Below are positions 34,192-47,300 of a DNA stretch of 64,000 nucleotides, in pieces. A program made the position numbers and the translations under genes. Each line of letters begins with the position of its first letter. Positions within the stretch are counted from its first letter, which is position 1. The notes under the pieces were generated by a model that worked only from the letters and a program-made list of their open reading frames with translations, was not told the DNA's origin and ran no database searches. Origin of the DNA: Lojkania enalia (lineage: Eukaryota; Ascomycota; Dothideomycetes; Pleosporales); NCBI GenBank assembly GCA_010094045.1, contig ML986579.1, positions 1,118,206-1,182,205 on the forward strand. Direction: 5' to 3'.

Positions 34192-37100
34192 TTACTTGCC
34201 GCCAAACATGCCGCCGACGAGAGGAAGGCCACTCGCACCGCCACCCTTCTTCTTTTCCTTCTTGTTACCACCAAGGACCTCGGACAAGCTTCCAAGTCCG
34301 AGGCCACCGAGGAGTTTGTCGATACCCAAGCCACCCAGTAGACCATTAACAAGGCCACCAAGACCAAGGCCGTTGAGAAGGCGGCCGACAAGGTTTAGCA
34401 CACCTGTCAATAACAGACCAACGGCGGCAATGATCTGGAAGAGAGGCTCGGTGAGCAGAGCCCAGAGTGGGTTGAGCTTCTTCTTGGCATGAGGCATGTC
34501 GGCGATCTTCTTCTTGGCGTTGTCGATGGTGGTGACAACGGTGGTGGTGAGCTCCTTAAGGCAATCGGCGAGTCGGTATTCTTCGGGGGTGGCCTCGCGA
34601 GTTTCGGCCCTGCCCTTGGCTTGAGCAGCGATGCGGCCATCGGGATCGAGACCGCGGAGCGAGCCGTTGCATTCTTGCAAAATACGAGAACCTTCCTCGA
34701 TAAGTGGGCGGACATTGTTGACGAGTTCCTCTTCGTCAAGCTCATCACGGGGTGTGCGGTCTGCCTGCTCAATGTACTGATGCTAAGTTAGTATATGGAA
34801 AAGGTAACCCGGTTTAGGTGAAGCATACCTCAGTGATCTGTTTGCAGACAGGCTGAATTCGCTCGAGGGTTTGCTGGCAAATGTTGGCCATCTTGTCAGC
34901 GAGCTCAGCATCCTCGCGCCTCTTCCTCTCCTCTTCAGTTTCCTCTTCAGGCTCTTCCTCGACAATGTTCTCGAGAAGAGTAACCTCTCCGACCTTATTA
35001 CCATCATTATCGACGACGTAGCCGTTGTCATCAATCTCAAGTCCAGCGCAGTGGCCGATGTCACCAGCAGTAAGACGACCGATAAGATCGCCGTTTTCGT
35101 CGCGGACCTCGCCCTCACGATTGACACGCATGCCAGCCATGGCATTGATGCGGCGTTCCTTCTCCTCAGGCTCCCAACGCTCGGCCTTACCAATAACGTT
35201 GCCATTCTTATCGTTGATATCGCCGTCCTCGTCAACCTTATGACCGACAAGCTTCTTTATATCACCCTCAATGACGCGACCAATGATAGAGCCATCTTGG
35301 GTCTGAACGGTACCGTCCTTGGCAACAGAATTGTTCTCAAAGCCAGCGAATGGTCCCTCAGGTCCGGAAGAGACTCCCTGGACGAGTTCGGCGCGGCCGA
35401 TAACGTTTCCGGCATTGTCCCAGATCTGTCCCTTACCGTCAACTTTCTTGCCGACCATCGTACTCGGATCGCCTTCAGCTACGCGACCGATAATGGTACC
35501 GGCAGAGTCGACAACATTGCCGGCTTTGTTGACAGTGCAGCCGGCCAGAGCACTAAGATCAACCTCTTCAGGCTCCTCTTCCTCCCATGGCTCAGCATGG
35601 CCCTTGACGTTTCCATACTTGTCTATTATATCGCCGTCCTCGTCAACTCCATTCCCAATGAGCTTCTTAGGGTCTCCTTCCACGATCTGTCCAACCCTGT
35701 TCCCATCTGCATCCTCAACGAACCCGTCCTTGACGACCCGCAAGCCTTCGAGACCTGCAAATGGGCCCTCGCCTTTAGTGACTCGCTCGTTCTCGGGAAT
35801 GAGTTCGCATCGGCCAACGACCTTGCCAGTGTCATTGTGGATTAGGCCCTCGCCGTCAGACTTGCGGCCAGCAAGGTCCTTGAGGTTGCCCTCGACGAGG
35901 CGGCCGATAGGAATACCATTGCTGTCAACAAGGTAACCTTGCTTGTTGAGAGTCAGTCCGTCAAGGGGAGACAAATCCTCAGGGGCCTCTTCCTCTTCCT
36001 CGAGAGGTTCAGCGTGACCCTTGACATTTCCGTATTTGTCGAGGATGTCTCCATCTTCGTCGACAGCATTTCCAATTAGACGCTTAGGATTGCCTTCAAC
36101 AATTATACCAACAATGTTATCATCTTCGTCAGCAACCTTTCCATCCTCAATAACACGAAGGCCTTCAAGTCCCGCGAAGGGTCCTTCAGGCTTAGCTTCA
36201 CGTTCCTCAAGAGGGATCAGTTCGACCCGGCCAATGACTTTTCCTGAGTCGTTCCAGATCTGTCCATTCTCATCAATCTTTCGGCCGGCGAGCTCCTTAG
36301 GATTGCCCTCGATGAGGCGTCCAATGGGTACGCCCTCATCGCCAATGACATTGCCTTGCTTGTTGACGATCCTGCCAGCGAGGCTCGAAAGGTCGACAGC
36401 CTCTGGCTCAGGCTCGGGCTCTTCCTCAGGCTCCTCCCAGCGTTCGGCATGCCCGACAACGCTGCCCTTCTTGTCGATGATGTCTCCATCTTCGTCAACG
36501 GCACGGCCAACAAGCTTCTTGGCGTCACCCTCGACGACCTGGCCAACACGGTTGCCGTTCTCGTCTTCGACAAAGCCATCCTTGGTGACAATGAGACCTT
36601 CGAGGCCGGCGAACGGTGCTTCCTCGTCCGGCTCCTCGACGGTAACGGTCTGGGCACGCCCAATGACATGACCCTTATTGTCCCAGAACTGACCTTGGTC
36701 ATCGCAAGTAATGCCAGACTTGGATAGCTTCTTGGCATCACCCTCGACCAGCTCACCAACGACGGTTCCGTTGGAATCGATGAGCTTGCCTGCCTTGTTG
36801 ACGGTGAGACCCTCGAGGACGGAGAGAGGTGGTAATTCGGCGCCAGGCACTTCAGCCACCTCCTCCGCTTCTTCGGCAGCTTCGGCAGCCTCATCGGCAT
36901 CTTCTTCAGCTTCTTCAACAGCTTCTCCAGCCTCCTCCGTAGCCTGTTCGACCATTTGAGGGAGTGTGCGGACCTTTCCAATGACACTACCATCTTTGTC
37001 CAGGACTTCTCCCTTGTCATTGATCTTCTTTCCAGCACACTTGGCAGCATCGCCCTCAGTGAGCTCCCCAATTGGCTCGCCATCCTCGTTTAGGACTTGA

Positions 37101-39076
37101 CCCTTCTTGTTAACCTTTAGGCCCTCAAGAATATCAAGATCAGGAATGACTTCCTTGACCTCAGGCTCGACGTCACCAAGGCGCTCCTTAAGTGCCTTCA
37201 TGGCGTCAAAAGCAGCTTCACCGGGAACGATGTCGACTTTTCCAATAACATTGCCACCCTTATCAGTAACCTCGCCCTTCTCGTTGATGGTTTTGCCAGC
37301 GCAGTCCTTGACGTCGCCATCCTTCAACTCTCCAATCTCTTCACCCTCTTCATCAAGGACCTTGCCCTTCTTGTTGACCTTGAGGCCTTCCAAGATGCGG
37401 ATGTCCAATGCACCAGCAGCGGATTCTTTGAGCTTGTCGGCAGCCCCTTCAGCAAGCTCGACCTTTCCTAGCACGTTTCCGTCGGCGTCAACAACTTCAC
37501 CCTTATCATTGACAGTCAGGCCTTTGACATCGCCAACGTTGCCCTCAGCAAGTTGGCCAACGACCTCGCCGTCGTCGTTGACAATTTCGCCTTCAGAATT
37601 GACTTGCATGCCTTCGAGGGCTTCGACACCAGGAAGCTCTTCTTCGATGCCTTCGGGGATTTCCTGGGCACCCTCAACGGCCTCACCAGCTTGGTCGGCG
37701 ATGCCATCAACAAGGCCGGTGGCGCCTTCGGGTGCGGCCTCGCCATCCTGCTCCTCTTCTTCCTCTTCCTCGCCTTGGTCGACTAGTTCAGCCGCATCGG
37801 GGTGCAGTTCAGCACGTGCAAGGACATTGCCATCATCATCGAGGATTTCACCGTTCTCGTTGAATGCCATTCCCTGAATTCGCGATGGGTCACCCTCGAT
37901 GAGATGGCCAACGAAGTCACCATCCTCATTCAGAATCTGGCCGGTCTTATCAGCGGTCAATCCCTTCAAGATGCTAATATCGGGCATCTTGAGGCCACCC
38001 TCTTGGGCTTTCTTGACTTGCTCTCGGGCAGCTTCGGGGAGTAGTTCGGTACGACCAACAAGGTCGCCATCATCATCAAGGATCTCCCCGTCGTCGCCGA
38101 TGGCGTAGCCGACAAGGTCTTCAGCGTCACCCTCGACGAGCCTTCCGATTGGGTTTCCGTCTCGGTCGTTGATGATGCCCTCCTCGTTAACCTCAAGGCC
38201 TTTCAATATTGAAAGATCGGGAACATCTGGAAGCTCCTGGCCAGTGGTCTCTTCTGCAGTATCTTTTACACCCTGAGCTGCATCATGTGCAGTGTCCTGG
38301 GCCTCACTAGCGACCTCACCTACGGTGTCTTGAACACCGTGTGCAGTGTTTTGTGCAGCGACGGGTGGGTTTTGAGTAGCTTTTCCGGCAAGGTCAGTTG
38401 CTCGTCCAGCAAGACCTCGAGCGCCGCTCAATGCACCCTGTGTCTGCTGTTGGCCGCCTTGTGCAGCCTCACCGGCGGCGTCTGTTGCCTCGTCCTCGGT
38501 ATTTTCAGTAGTATCGGCTTCGTCGCCGGCTTTCTGTGTGGCATCATCTCCAGTCTCCTCCGCGATATCTTCAGCCTCCTCTTTCGCACCGGTGGTGGCA
38601 TCTTCGGCCTCTTCAAGTGGCTTAGGCTCGGCTTGCTCTAGCTCGTCGCCTTTTTGAGATATCTTTCCTGTTGTATCTTCTGCAGTCTCTTCTGTCTGTC
38701 CCTTCGTGTCCTCCACAGCCTCTGATGCTTTTCCGGCCGTTTCCTGGGCCTTCTCTTGTATTTCTTCTGCTGGATTTTCAGGAATATCTGGGGCCTCTGT
38801 CTCTGGGACCGGAGGATTAGAGGCCTGCTTGCCCAACTTTGGTGCACCTTGCTGTGCCTTTCGTCCGAGCTTAGTGGGAGTGCGGGGGGTGTCACTCTTT
38901 CCTGCGGCTGGCGAAGGCATATCTTCTAGTGGTTCTCTGGTGGTTCTAAAGGTTCGTTGCGAAGCAGCGGAAGCCGTACTTGAAATAGATCGTGATCGTC
39001 CTGAGCGGGGGGAATTTCTATTGGGGGTCGGGGGGAATGAATAGTAAGCGTATGAACTGGATGAGTTTTCGGTCAT
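34192..39076 (-). CDS. LEA-like protein with 14 DUF3659 repeats
   Basis: Predicted 1610-residue protein from exons 39076..34829 and 34776..34192. The 52-nt intron is GTATGC..TCAG with a TACTAAC branch site. The N-terminal 100 residues are Ser/Pro/Arg-rich. Residues ~100-290 are an Ala/Glu/Thr/Lys-rich LEA-like helix (EEIQEKAQETAGKASEAVED, DTAHDAAQGVKDTAEET). Next come 14 repeats of ~62 residues of DUF3659 type (LEGL.VNK.G.V.D..G..IGELVEGD....G..ID..G.I.D..G.VIGKAE). From repeat 7 on they alternate in two classes. The C-terminal domain has a conserved acidic start (DELDEEELVNNVRPLIEEGS) and a hydrophobic Gly/Leu-rich end (LLTEPLFQIIAAVGLLLTG..., GLGLGGLVNGLLGGLG). Some proteins of this kind in filamentous ascomycetes belong to the Woronin-body tether (leashin) group; that role here is an inference. 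Confidence 0.88.
34990..38220 (-). repeat. In-gene tandem repeats of the DUF3659 region
   Basis: About 186 bp per repeat, 14 copies, all in frame within the LEA-like gene. Copies from the seventh onward alternate: type A starts FAGLEGL and ends DEDGDIIDKYGNVKGHAE; type B starts LS.L.G and ends WND.GKVIGR.EL. Spacing between similar copies is therefore about 380 bp. Copies 1-6 are less regular and probably older. Confidence 0.8.
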
Positions 39077-40562
39077 ATATCAATTGACGAGAATTCGTCT
39101 TTAGCAAAGAAGAAAGGAGAGATTGGTTTAAAGGATGAAGCAGCATTTATGGGAGCTTGCGGAAGTCGATGGATTTTCACCAGTATGACGTAGAATGAGA
39201 GAGCTTCAGAGACGCGCTATACAAGGGGAGCTCGCGCCGCAACTGTGACAAATAGTCAGGCGAAACTTGTTTTCAGGGCCCGATGGCAGCACTGTGTGTG
39301 ACGGATTTGCAACGAACGCCTCTAGCATTGCGTCACTGTACCAGCCTCGAGCGGGAGGACTTGGGCATGTGGGTGTGACACGAGCGAATGAGCGCCACTG
39401 GCGAGCTGTGGCTGGACCAGGATGATGAACAAATCGACGATGTCGGGCGCAGTATGCCAATTTGAGACTTGTTGACGTTTGCTAGAACAGAATGCTTGAT
39501 TTGGGGTCCTGAAACATTGTTGCTGCGGGTGGCTTTTCTTTCTACGGATGCCCTAAGCAACGCCCAGTACCCATAATTGCATCAAGCATGACTACCATGT
39601 ATAGGCAATATGAATCTTCACATTATGAATGAAAACCCGTAGCCTGAGGTCCTGGGGCAGCCAAGTGCAAGGGGGAGAGAGCTTCCCGATGATCGAAGCG
39701 GGTACATAGGGAGGGACGTGAGCGAGCAAGTCCAGGCCCGATCGACGTCGTCTGTGGCTGCAGTCTCCACCGAATCCGCGCATCGAAGAGACATCCCTGG
39801 AGACGCACGTCGCCCTCCTATCAGCATGCTGCACTATAACGCGTTGATCGGCCACGGCAGGCCGCCATCCAAGCAGAAAGCTGGCCGAGTCGAGTGATGT
39901 TGGAGAGCATGACGTCGACCAGCTGCAGCGTGCCTGGTTGTACCCTGTAGCCGTTCCCTGTCGGAGGTCCGAGCGCCATCGATCTCTTGGGAACGCTTGT
40001 CTGACAATCACCTCCATCCCTGCGCAAGAAGAATCACGACCAGACGGCATGATTGACCCTAACACCCTGTCTCTCCGTCGAACATCATCTTCATTAGCAG
40101 AACACAAGTGAAGCGGCCAAAGCGGCTCGATGATCCATTTCCACCATTATTTTCTCTTGCACTTCTACTCTCCGAAGCCGCGGACAAATATACAATGTTC
40201 TCTTCGCCTCTTTTTACTCTCTCACATTGACTCGGGGAGGAGCAGGACGTTGAAATACAAGGTTGACGTTACGACAGAGATAACACGAGCCGTGGCATAT
40301 GGGGCAGATGATGTCACAGGGAAACTTTTGACGGGTGACGCGGAGGCCCTATGCGCTCCCAAACCATGCTACCAGATCAGAAGTACTTTAGCGCTCTTCA
40401 ATACTTGCATCCAAGTTGCATTATTCGCCTAGATTACAGGTTTACCGCTGCCGCGGGAAAAATGCTGGTCAGGGCGATTGCAGAATATCTCAAAGGACTA
40501 AAAATGCACCAACACCATACATAGATAATGCTTGGAGAAGTCAAAGCCCTCCTAAGACATAG
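39077..40562. other. Intergenic region between the LEA-like and IQ genes
   Basis: Holds the LEA-gene promoter on the left and the IQ-gene 3' end on the right. Open frames of 100-170 codons at 39592-40107 (-) and 40130-40432 (+) lack recognisable motifs or partner exons and were not called. Confidence 0.45.
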
Positions 40563-42460
40563 TCATGCAAGAGGATCACGTTTGCCGCTCGGAGGTACCG
40601 CGCTTTCGATATCCTCGCCCGGCTTACTGAGTATTTTGTGGCGTCTTCTACCAGCCACTTTCTTTAATTCGTTCCTAGAAGATAGGGAACGGGGCCGGAT
40701 CCTCTTCCATATTCTCCTTTTCCAACTGTTCTCCTTCCGCACGGCCTCTTCCTTCTCCGCATTGGCAGCGAGAATCTGTCGCTCTCTCTCTGCGCTTTTA
40801 CTCTTGTCCTTCTCTGCCTCTTTCTGCCTCTGGTGCTCTTCCGGATGCATAATCTTCGTTTCAGCTTCCGATACATGTTCAATTCCATGCTTGAATTTTC
40901 TTCGCGTTTTAACATATGCTTCTAGACCCACCAGAACGGCGTAAGAGCGCGATATCGACACTCGCGACATATCTACCCCAGCATCTTGTAACGAGTGTAC
41001 AAAGGCACGGAAATTTTTGGTCGGAGGTCTATAGTGGCCGGAGAGCGGAGAGAGACGGCGCAACTGCCCGTCTTTGATCTTAATAAGTCCCGCCGCCACA
41101 ATGCGGGCTCCGTGGAGGAAAGAACTATGCTGAAAGGCGCCGGACTGCTTTATTCCAACGTATAGCCGGAATGATGTATCGGCGACCTTCCAGTTATCAG
41201 TAGGGGTTAAAGCCTTAGCATCGATTGACCTACAAATATCCACGAATTGGGCTTGACGGAGCCTCTCAACAAATGATTGAGAATGGCAGCCGCAGACACA
41301 TATTTAATTTTGCCCAACCCCTTGGCGTTTTCTAATTCATGGTTGACATAATGTTCGCCTTCAACGTCGCTGCGTTCGGATCCTGATGAGCTCATTATCG
41401 AGAATGCCGATTGTCTCCGACTTTCCGAACTACCAGAAGTGTATGCCGGGGTTGAATCTTCCTTCGGAACAATCCCATCCACACTGTCTTTGTACTCCGT
41501 GGTCGTGCTAATCCGTTCACCATTCTTCGCCCAGCAGAGTCGGCCCTCTTTGTCTATTTTGACCAGGTAATTCATACGTTCCTCCCGAGACAAGTACCGC
41601 ACCTGCTCTTTCTCCAACCTCTCACGAGACACAGTCGGTAGCTCGAGGTTCCTCCCTGCGCCATGGTCCAGCCAGTAGAAGAAGTTTTCGTTTGTGTCTG
41701 CCTTTTCTTTTGATTAGTAAAGCAATGAGATAATACACTCTCAAGCTAACCTTTTTCCACTGCTCGTGGTATGCTCTCAGGTTTGATCCATACCGATGGC
41801 GCTCGTCTACCATTTCTAAGAAATATTGAAGATCCATCATCTTCGCCAATTTGTCGCGCTCGGCTTTTTCCGCAGCCTTTCTTTTTTTATATTCCTTTAG
41901 TTGCTCAGGATTCATTTCATTCTCGTCCGCCGAAGATTCCTCCGGATCATCGCCGCCTGCCCGTCGCGCGATTTCGCCTACTCGCTTCCATGTCTGTCGC
42001 GCGGCTTCCGAGCCGGCCCGCGAGCGCTGCTGCGGACTTTGCAGGCGGTCCTCCTGGATCGATCGTTCGGATCGGGACATTGGTCGCGTTGCGTTCCGCC
42101 ACTTCGCTTTTGAAGTCTCAGTATCATGCGTATTTGTGCTAAGGAAAGGGGAGCGCACCCTCTTTGACTGCCTGTGCAGGTTAGCCAGTTCGCCGGGAGG
42201 GGTGGATTTTCAGTAGCTATAGACCAAACGGGGATACATACTTCAGACCATCGTGCGCTAGCATCCAAGCCTAAGCCTGCCATCTGTCTACGCTCTCTAT
42301 ATCCACGATAGCTCCTCTGGATCGTCTGGGCCGCAATGTCCCGTTGTTTGCGCTCATCCGACGCTGCATCCTCCACTTTGGAAGGGCGTATACGCTCATG
42401 CTGATGACCGTCTTTGGCAGCCGTGTCTTGGAGCTCGTCGGAGATTTCGTCTTGGGACAT
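40563..42460 (-). CDS. IQ calmodulin-binding motif protein (IQM-like), four exons
   Basis: Predicted 575-residue protein from exons 42460..42242, 42167..41751, 41701..41234 and 41186..40563. Introns of 74, 49 and 47 nt (GTATGT, GTTAGC, GTAGGT) keep frame. An IQ motif at residues 47-57 (IQRSYRGYRER, exact IQxxxRGxxxR) would bind calmodulin. The core has FFYWLDHGAGRNLELP, QVRYLSREERMNYLV and GRLCWAKNGERISTTTEYKD. After the third intron come WIFVADTSFRLYVGIKQSGA, FQHSSFLHGARIVAAG and a SGHYRPP motif. This set matches the conserved core of plant IQM proteins and their fungal homologues. The C-terminus is a basic, Glu/Lys-rich coil. The role in fungi is not established. The second AG of GCACAGGCAG was chosen as acceptor because only it preserves the frame. 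Confidence 0.88.
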
Positions 42461-43559
42461 GTGCGGTACGCTGAAGCTTCAAGATGCGACCGTGCGGCCG
42501 TGTTCAATGCGGGCGTTTCGGCGCCAGTGGGGGGTTACGCGGACGGACCCTGGTCGCTGTCCTGCCTTCGGGCCAATGCGGGAAAATATTCCGTCCGTGT
42601 CCAACGTCATTGCCCCCCACAAACTCTCTACACATCACGAAAACACCCATCACTATTTTTAGGGTGAATATTTTCTAGCTGGCATAAACCATCATGAGCA
42701 TAAATATTCGGTTGTCCTCCGTCAGCAAGAAGTCAGTCTAGATGGCATGCAACCTCGCATTAAACATCTCCCAGCGTTTCACGATGTTTGTTTACCAGCT
42801 CGGACCATCCCGCTACACCATTCTACTTAAGATTTCTTCAGACTTTTTTTCCTTCAAAACTTCTATATTGTAGGTAGAGTACATGCGTGCAAGCCATCGA
42901 CAGTTCGATTAATACCCTTATCGATGCCAGGAATCTTCCCGTAGTTGGGTCATTACTTTATAAATAGTTATCACTCGCCCATCTCTCGAATATTGTACGG
43001 AACAATATATGTTATCTTTCTGAGAGGCTGTACTTTGGTGGTGTTTAGTCCTTACCACTGTATAGATTTCACTACATTGCGAAATGAACGTAGAAATTGG
43101 ACGTGGGGAAAGGCCCTATGCAAATAATGTCGGGCCGGTACAAACATTTTGCGAGATGGTCAGGCTTTCGTCTGCAAGGACGAGATTCGATCCAAACTGC
43201 GCACTTGTTTCCTCGCAAAACTTGCAATAGGTGATCCCGGCTAAGAGCATTACCGGCTATCCATAATGGAGAATGTAATATTCTGAATTTTGAGGAGTCA
43301 CACTACCGAGGTCGGTGTTTTGCTGTAGCAGATGTGCTTAACATTAAATCTTGATGCCAAAAATATGTTAAGACCATGTGACCGCTTCTATTTGATATAT
43401 ATAGAAAACAGTACTAAACGAACCACTACGTTTCCCAAGTCTTAGGTTCTCAGCTACTAAATTATGCGATTATACTTTATCATTGGATTAGTACTCATCA
43501 ATAATCCCCACGGGGAATTGGCCATTTCATTCCGACATTGCCCTCCTTGTATATTCGTT
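42461..43559. other. Intergenic region
   Basis: Promoter side of the IQ gene, then an AT-rich stretch (42660-43560) without a supported gene, which contains the 3' flank of the leftward GPI-protein gene. Confidence 0.45.
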
Positions 43560-44346
43560 CTACAGCCAGGCAAATAACATGGCAACAGCGCCAAAGATCC
43601 CAGTCAACGGTTGCGCAGCAGACATGACAGCCGCACCACTCGAGCTTGACTGCGCCGCAGCTTCTGTCTCCGAGCCCGAACTCTCAGCCGCCGAAGTCCT
43701 CGTCGCCGTGGCCCCACGACTACCTCCCTCCGTGCTTGCTCCAGAAGTCGCCTCCGAGCTAGAGTCCCCCGTAGGCGTCGCAATAGGTGCGCTACCAATA
43801 TCCTGGATCAACGTGAATGGCTCCTCGCCCAAGCTCGACTGCCAGCATCCCAAATAACCCAGCCCCTTAGAGGCTCCCGCAGACTCCAAAATAACGCCCG
43901 TATTGCAGATTCCAATGTCGCAGGTCACGGATGTGGATTCAGCTTGGAGGATATTGCCGTTACAGGTCGTGAAAAAGTTGCAGGCGGAGCTAGTGCCGCA
44001 GCATTGCGCGAAGTCGCCGGAGGAGGAGAGCGTAGCGGGGAAGTCGCAGGAGCGGACGTCGGAAACTACGAGGACAGTTCAGCATATACAAGCATGTGGA
44101 ACATGTATGCGGTGTAGACGGGCCTGCAGGGCTAGAGATGGGAGTGTTGTCGATGTAGAAATTGCGGGACTGTAGAGAGCACGAGCTTGGCTTACATGCT
44201 GACGCGCCACTGGTGCTTATCCAGCCTACCAGCGAGGGATCCGCGTTCTGTCTGGGCTGCAGTTCTGCGCGCAGAGTGATGACTGGGTCGGGCGTTGCGG
44301 CGGCAAGGTGCGCCAATGCGAACAGGGAGATGGTCGAGAGCTTCAT
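43560..44346 (-). CDS. Secreted GPI-anchored cysteine-containing protein, two exons
   Basis: Predicted 218-residue protein from exons 44346..44196 and 44065..43560. The 130-nt intron is GTAAGC..GTAG in phase 1. A signal peptide starts MKLSTISLFALAHLAAA. The ectodomain has paired cysteines (RSCDFPAT, DFAQCCGTSSACNFFTTCNG, TSVTCDIGICN, LGYLGCW). A long Ser/Thr/Ala/Glu-rich linker follows. The C-terminus is a short hydrophobic tail (LTGIFGAVAMLFAWL) as in GPI-anchored proteins, with a likely attachment in the SSSSGAA stretch. It should be a cell-surface protein. No catalytic motif is visible. Some alternative splice sites inside the intron (ACAG, GCAG) could add a small exon. Confidence 0.75.
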
Positions 44347-47300
44347 ATTGATTCAAGGTGCTACGAATCGGGGCGATGTGATGGATGAGCTCGAGGACAG
44401 CATCCTGGGACCGTCTGGGGGTAAATAGCGATGAACTCTGGTCCCGTCCAGGGTGCCGAACTACCGTAGCCCAGGGCCTCTGCCGAATGGTCAAGGGGAT
44501 GCAGGTACGACTTGGCGCAGCCACTTGCACCATTCTGCAACCATCCCGGACGTTATCATAGCCTATTCCCTACCCGGCTATTATCAATTAGATATATATG
44601 ATGGGCTCATCCTTCGAGAATTTCCCGCTGGAGATCCGACATCTTTAAACATCCGATCACGGATGGCCACGGTGACATCCGCACTAGCCATGCTCAAGAA
44701 GCTCGGGACCATCAAAGTAGATCTGTGATTCAGCACTCTTGGATACTCCTTCGGGAATACTCTTCGGATAATTCTACACAATCACCAATACCGACCACAT
44801 CGGTTCGTTCTTAAAGCCTTCCAGGAGTAGCTCCCCGTTGAACACTACCCGCGCATCAAGCAAGCATGTCTTCTTACCGCGTAACAAGCTGCGGGGCTCT
44901 CATCCTGCCAATTTTTTTTTAAAAAAAAAAAATTAAGACGTATATTGGGCAAATATTCCATCCGTGGGACTCGCAAGATCTACCAATATAATTGGAAATG
45001 GTCGTCTCCCGCTCTCAGCTTGGCCGGAATATTAGTCTAAGATAGTAAGCAACAATCTGTTGAAGACATCTACAAGGATTAGGGATAATTACAAAGAACT
45101 AGACAATTTGAGCAAGCCGGAGTAGCAGGGATGGTGGACACATCTTCTTTCTACTTGTATGAAACTTCAGCACGCCTCTATCCGCTTGTTCCTACGAACC
45201 ACTCGGTCTTGAATGGTATGGTGCATAGCGCGTCGTAGCAATCCCTTACACAAAATGAATTGAATGAAGAACTATTGCGATTGCTCTGGCACGCCCGTTC
45301 TATCTATTCTAGCGATGATCGGCTTTGTTTTACTTCTCAGATAAAATATACATAGATAACTTATTTTACTACGGAAGGGTATAAAGATTATTTTTATCCT
45401 CCCTCCCGCCACCTCTCGCTCATGATCTTAACAAAAAAAAATTGATTGCTGTTCAACTAACTCCGCAACCGGCGTCGGCCAAAGACAGCAGGACATTAAC
45501 TCGTCCAATAACTTATCAATAGTCAATTGCTTCGTCTCAAACAACCTATTATTTACTCCAGTGATGTCGGATAGAGTATAAAGTCGTGTTCATATTTAAA
45601 AGCTCTTATTTCGACTACCAATTCTCTCCAACATTTACAACCTTCCCTCAGCCAATATGCTAGACAAGTCAGCTATTACGAAAGCATTTCAGCGCTAATC
45701 ACCTTGATAAGGCTAAAGACCTAATGTGCGAGGACCTAGAGGTAGTTAACGACGAGGGAGTCCCCAAAATATGGGTTAAGATAACCCGTCCCGTATTATG
45801 CGTCTGATGGTTTCCTTCCTCCAATGCCTTCACTTGAAGAAAATGAGAAAGCTGAAACCATAGGATGTAATAAGACTGCCAAGCGTAATCACGCGCGTAT
45901 ATAGGCAGAGTTTTAGAGGCCTGACGTGGACGGGAAGCTCGTCGTTTGAGAGGAAAAGGAGGAATGCGAGTGAGGGATAGACGGGGGTTGAAAGTATGAA
46001 GGCGGCGGTGGCGCGGAGAAGAGGAGGAGAATCATAGTAAGAGTGTGTAATAGAGACTGTTCGAAGGCTTTGTCGAGAAAATGAATGGTATCAGTCTGAT
46101 CGTACTTTGGACGACTCGGGCGCTGCCAAAGAGTAGGGCGAAAAGTTAGGGGAATGTCCCATATTTATAAAATTAACTAGAGCTCTGTTACAGCAATGCT
46201 TTAAAGAACATGCCCGTTACACTCTGGCATAGCACGACTAAGACTTCTAGGCGAAGATGTACGCTGAGATCGAAGGCTCCAAGTGTCGTGTCTCTTCAGA
46301 TAAGAACGATGCCATTTCAATTGTGCTTATGATACAACCCTCTGCTACATCTAGCACAGCTCCTTAGATGACTTCCGTGGTGCCTTTCGTTTCCACCCTT
46401 TCCGCCTCGACTTGATCTCACTACTCCGTCAACTAATCGCGCTCAACAGTACTGCAAGCTTCATGATGTCTCCTAGCCATTGGCGTAACCAAAAACCGAA
46501 ATATCTGTCAATGTCTGTTCTACAGTCGATAGTCCCATGCCTGTCCGGCGTGCTCCCATTCCAGCAGGATATCGTATAATCACAGGTAGGCATCACTTGG
46601 TCTCCTACGTCATCGAAGATTCGCTTTTCGTGGCTTTCGAGACTAGAGGAGACGAAGCAGTCGAGGGCAAAGAGTCAACCTTGCCAGAACCATCCATGAC
46701 ATCTGCATACTGGATCTGTTGTGAGCCTTAGGTTCATCAGTATACAAGAGTATGTACAGCGGTTGGAACATGAACTTGTTGACATGCTACGATCACAGCT
46801 TTTAATGGAAAAAGGCTTCAAATGGCTGGACTAGGTGAGAGTAAAATCAGGTCTACATTATTCTTTTCAAAATATCTTGTACTACGCTATGTTATTCATA
46901 ATTGTTCTATACCTGCTAATCTTTCAATACCCCGGAAATCTGGATCTTTCTAGTGCTTGTATTCAATCCTTCTTTTTAAATCAATCGCCCGCATCAACTC
47001 CAACCAATTACCAACCTTAGGGCTAAATCCCTTGTTCGAGCGACTGTCAACTCAGCTCTCAAGGATCGCTAACCTGCACACTTCTGATATTCCCGTTACG
47101 CTGCTCACTGATGATCTCGCCTCAACATCCACACTTTGACACATCTTGAACGACAATAGAAGGGTGACTGGGTCCTATAGTTATTCAGTTCAATCCCTTG
47201 CCTATGTATGCAGCCATCCTCGCCCTTTAGCCTTGGGGAAGCAGCCATATTGCAGTACTCTCCCTTCTCTTTGATAGAAGCGCGCATAATTGTTGAGTAG

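Noticed and set aside
34196..38900. Long plus-strand frames opposite the LEA-like gene (up to 324 codons).
   Set aside because: They are antisense shadows of a repetitive, GC-rich gene with a clear minus-strand protein. No motif or splice logic supports them.
39592..40107. 171-codon minus-strand frame between the LEA-like and IQ genes.
   Set aside because: No recognisable motif, mixed composition and no plausible promoter context. Probably a chance GC-rich frame.
45655..45810. Short plus-strand coding-like fragment (MLDKSAITKAF...).
   Set aside because: Stops after about 13 codons and again soon after. Too short to assign.
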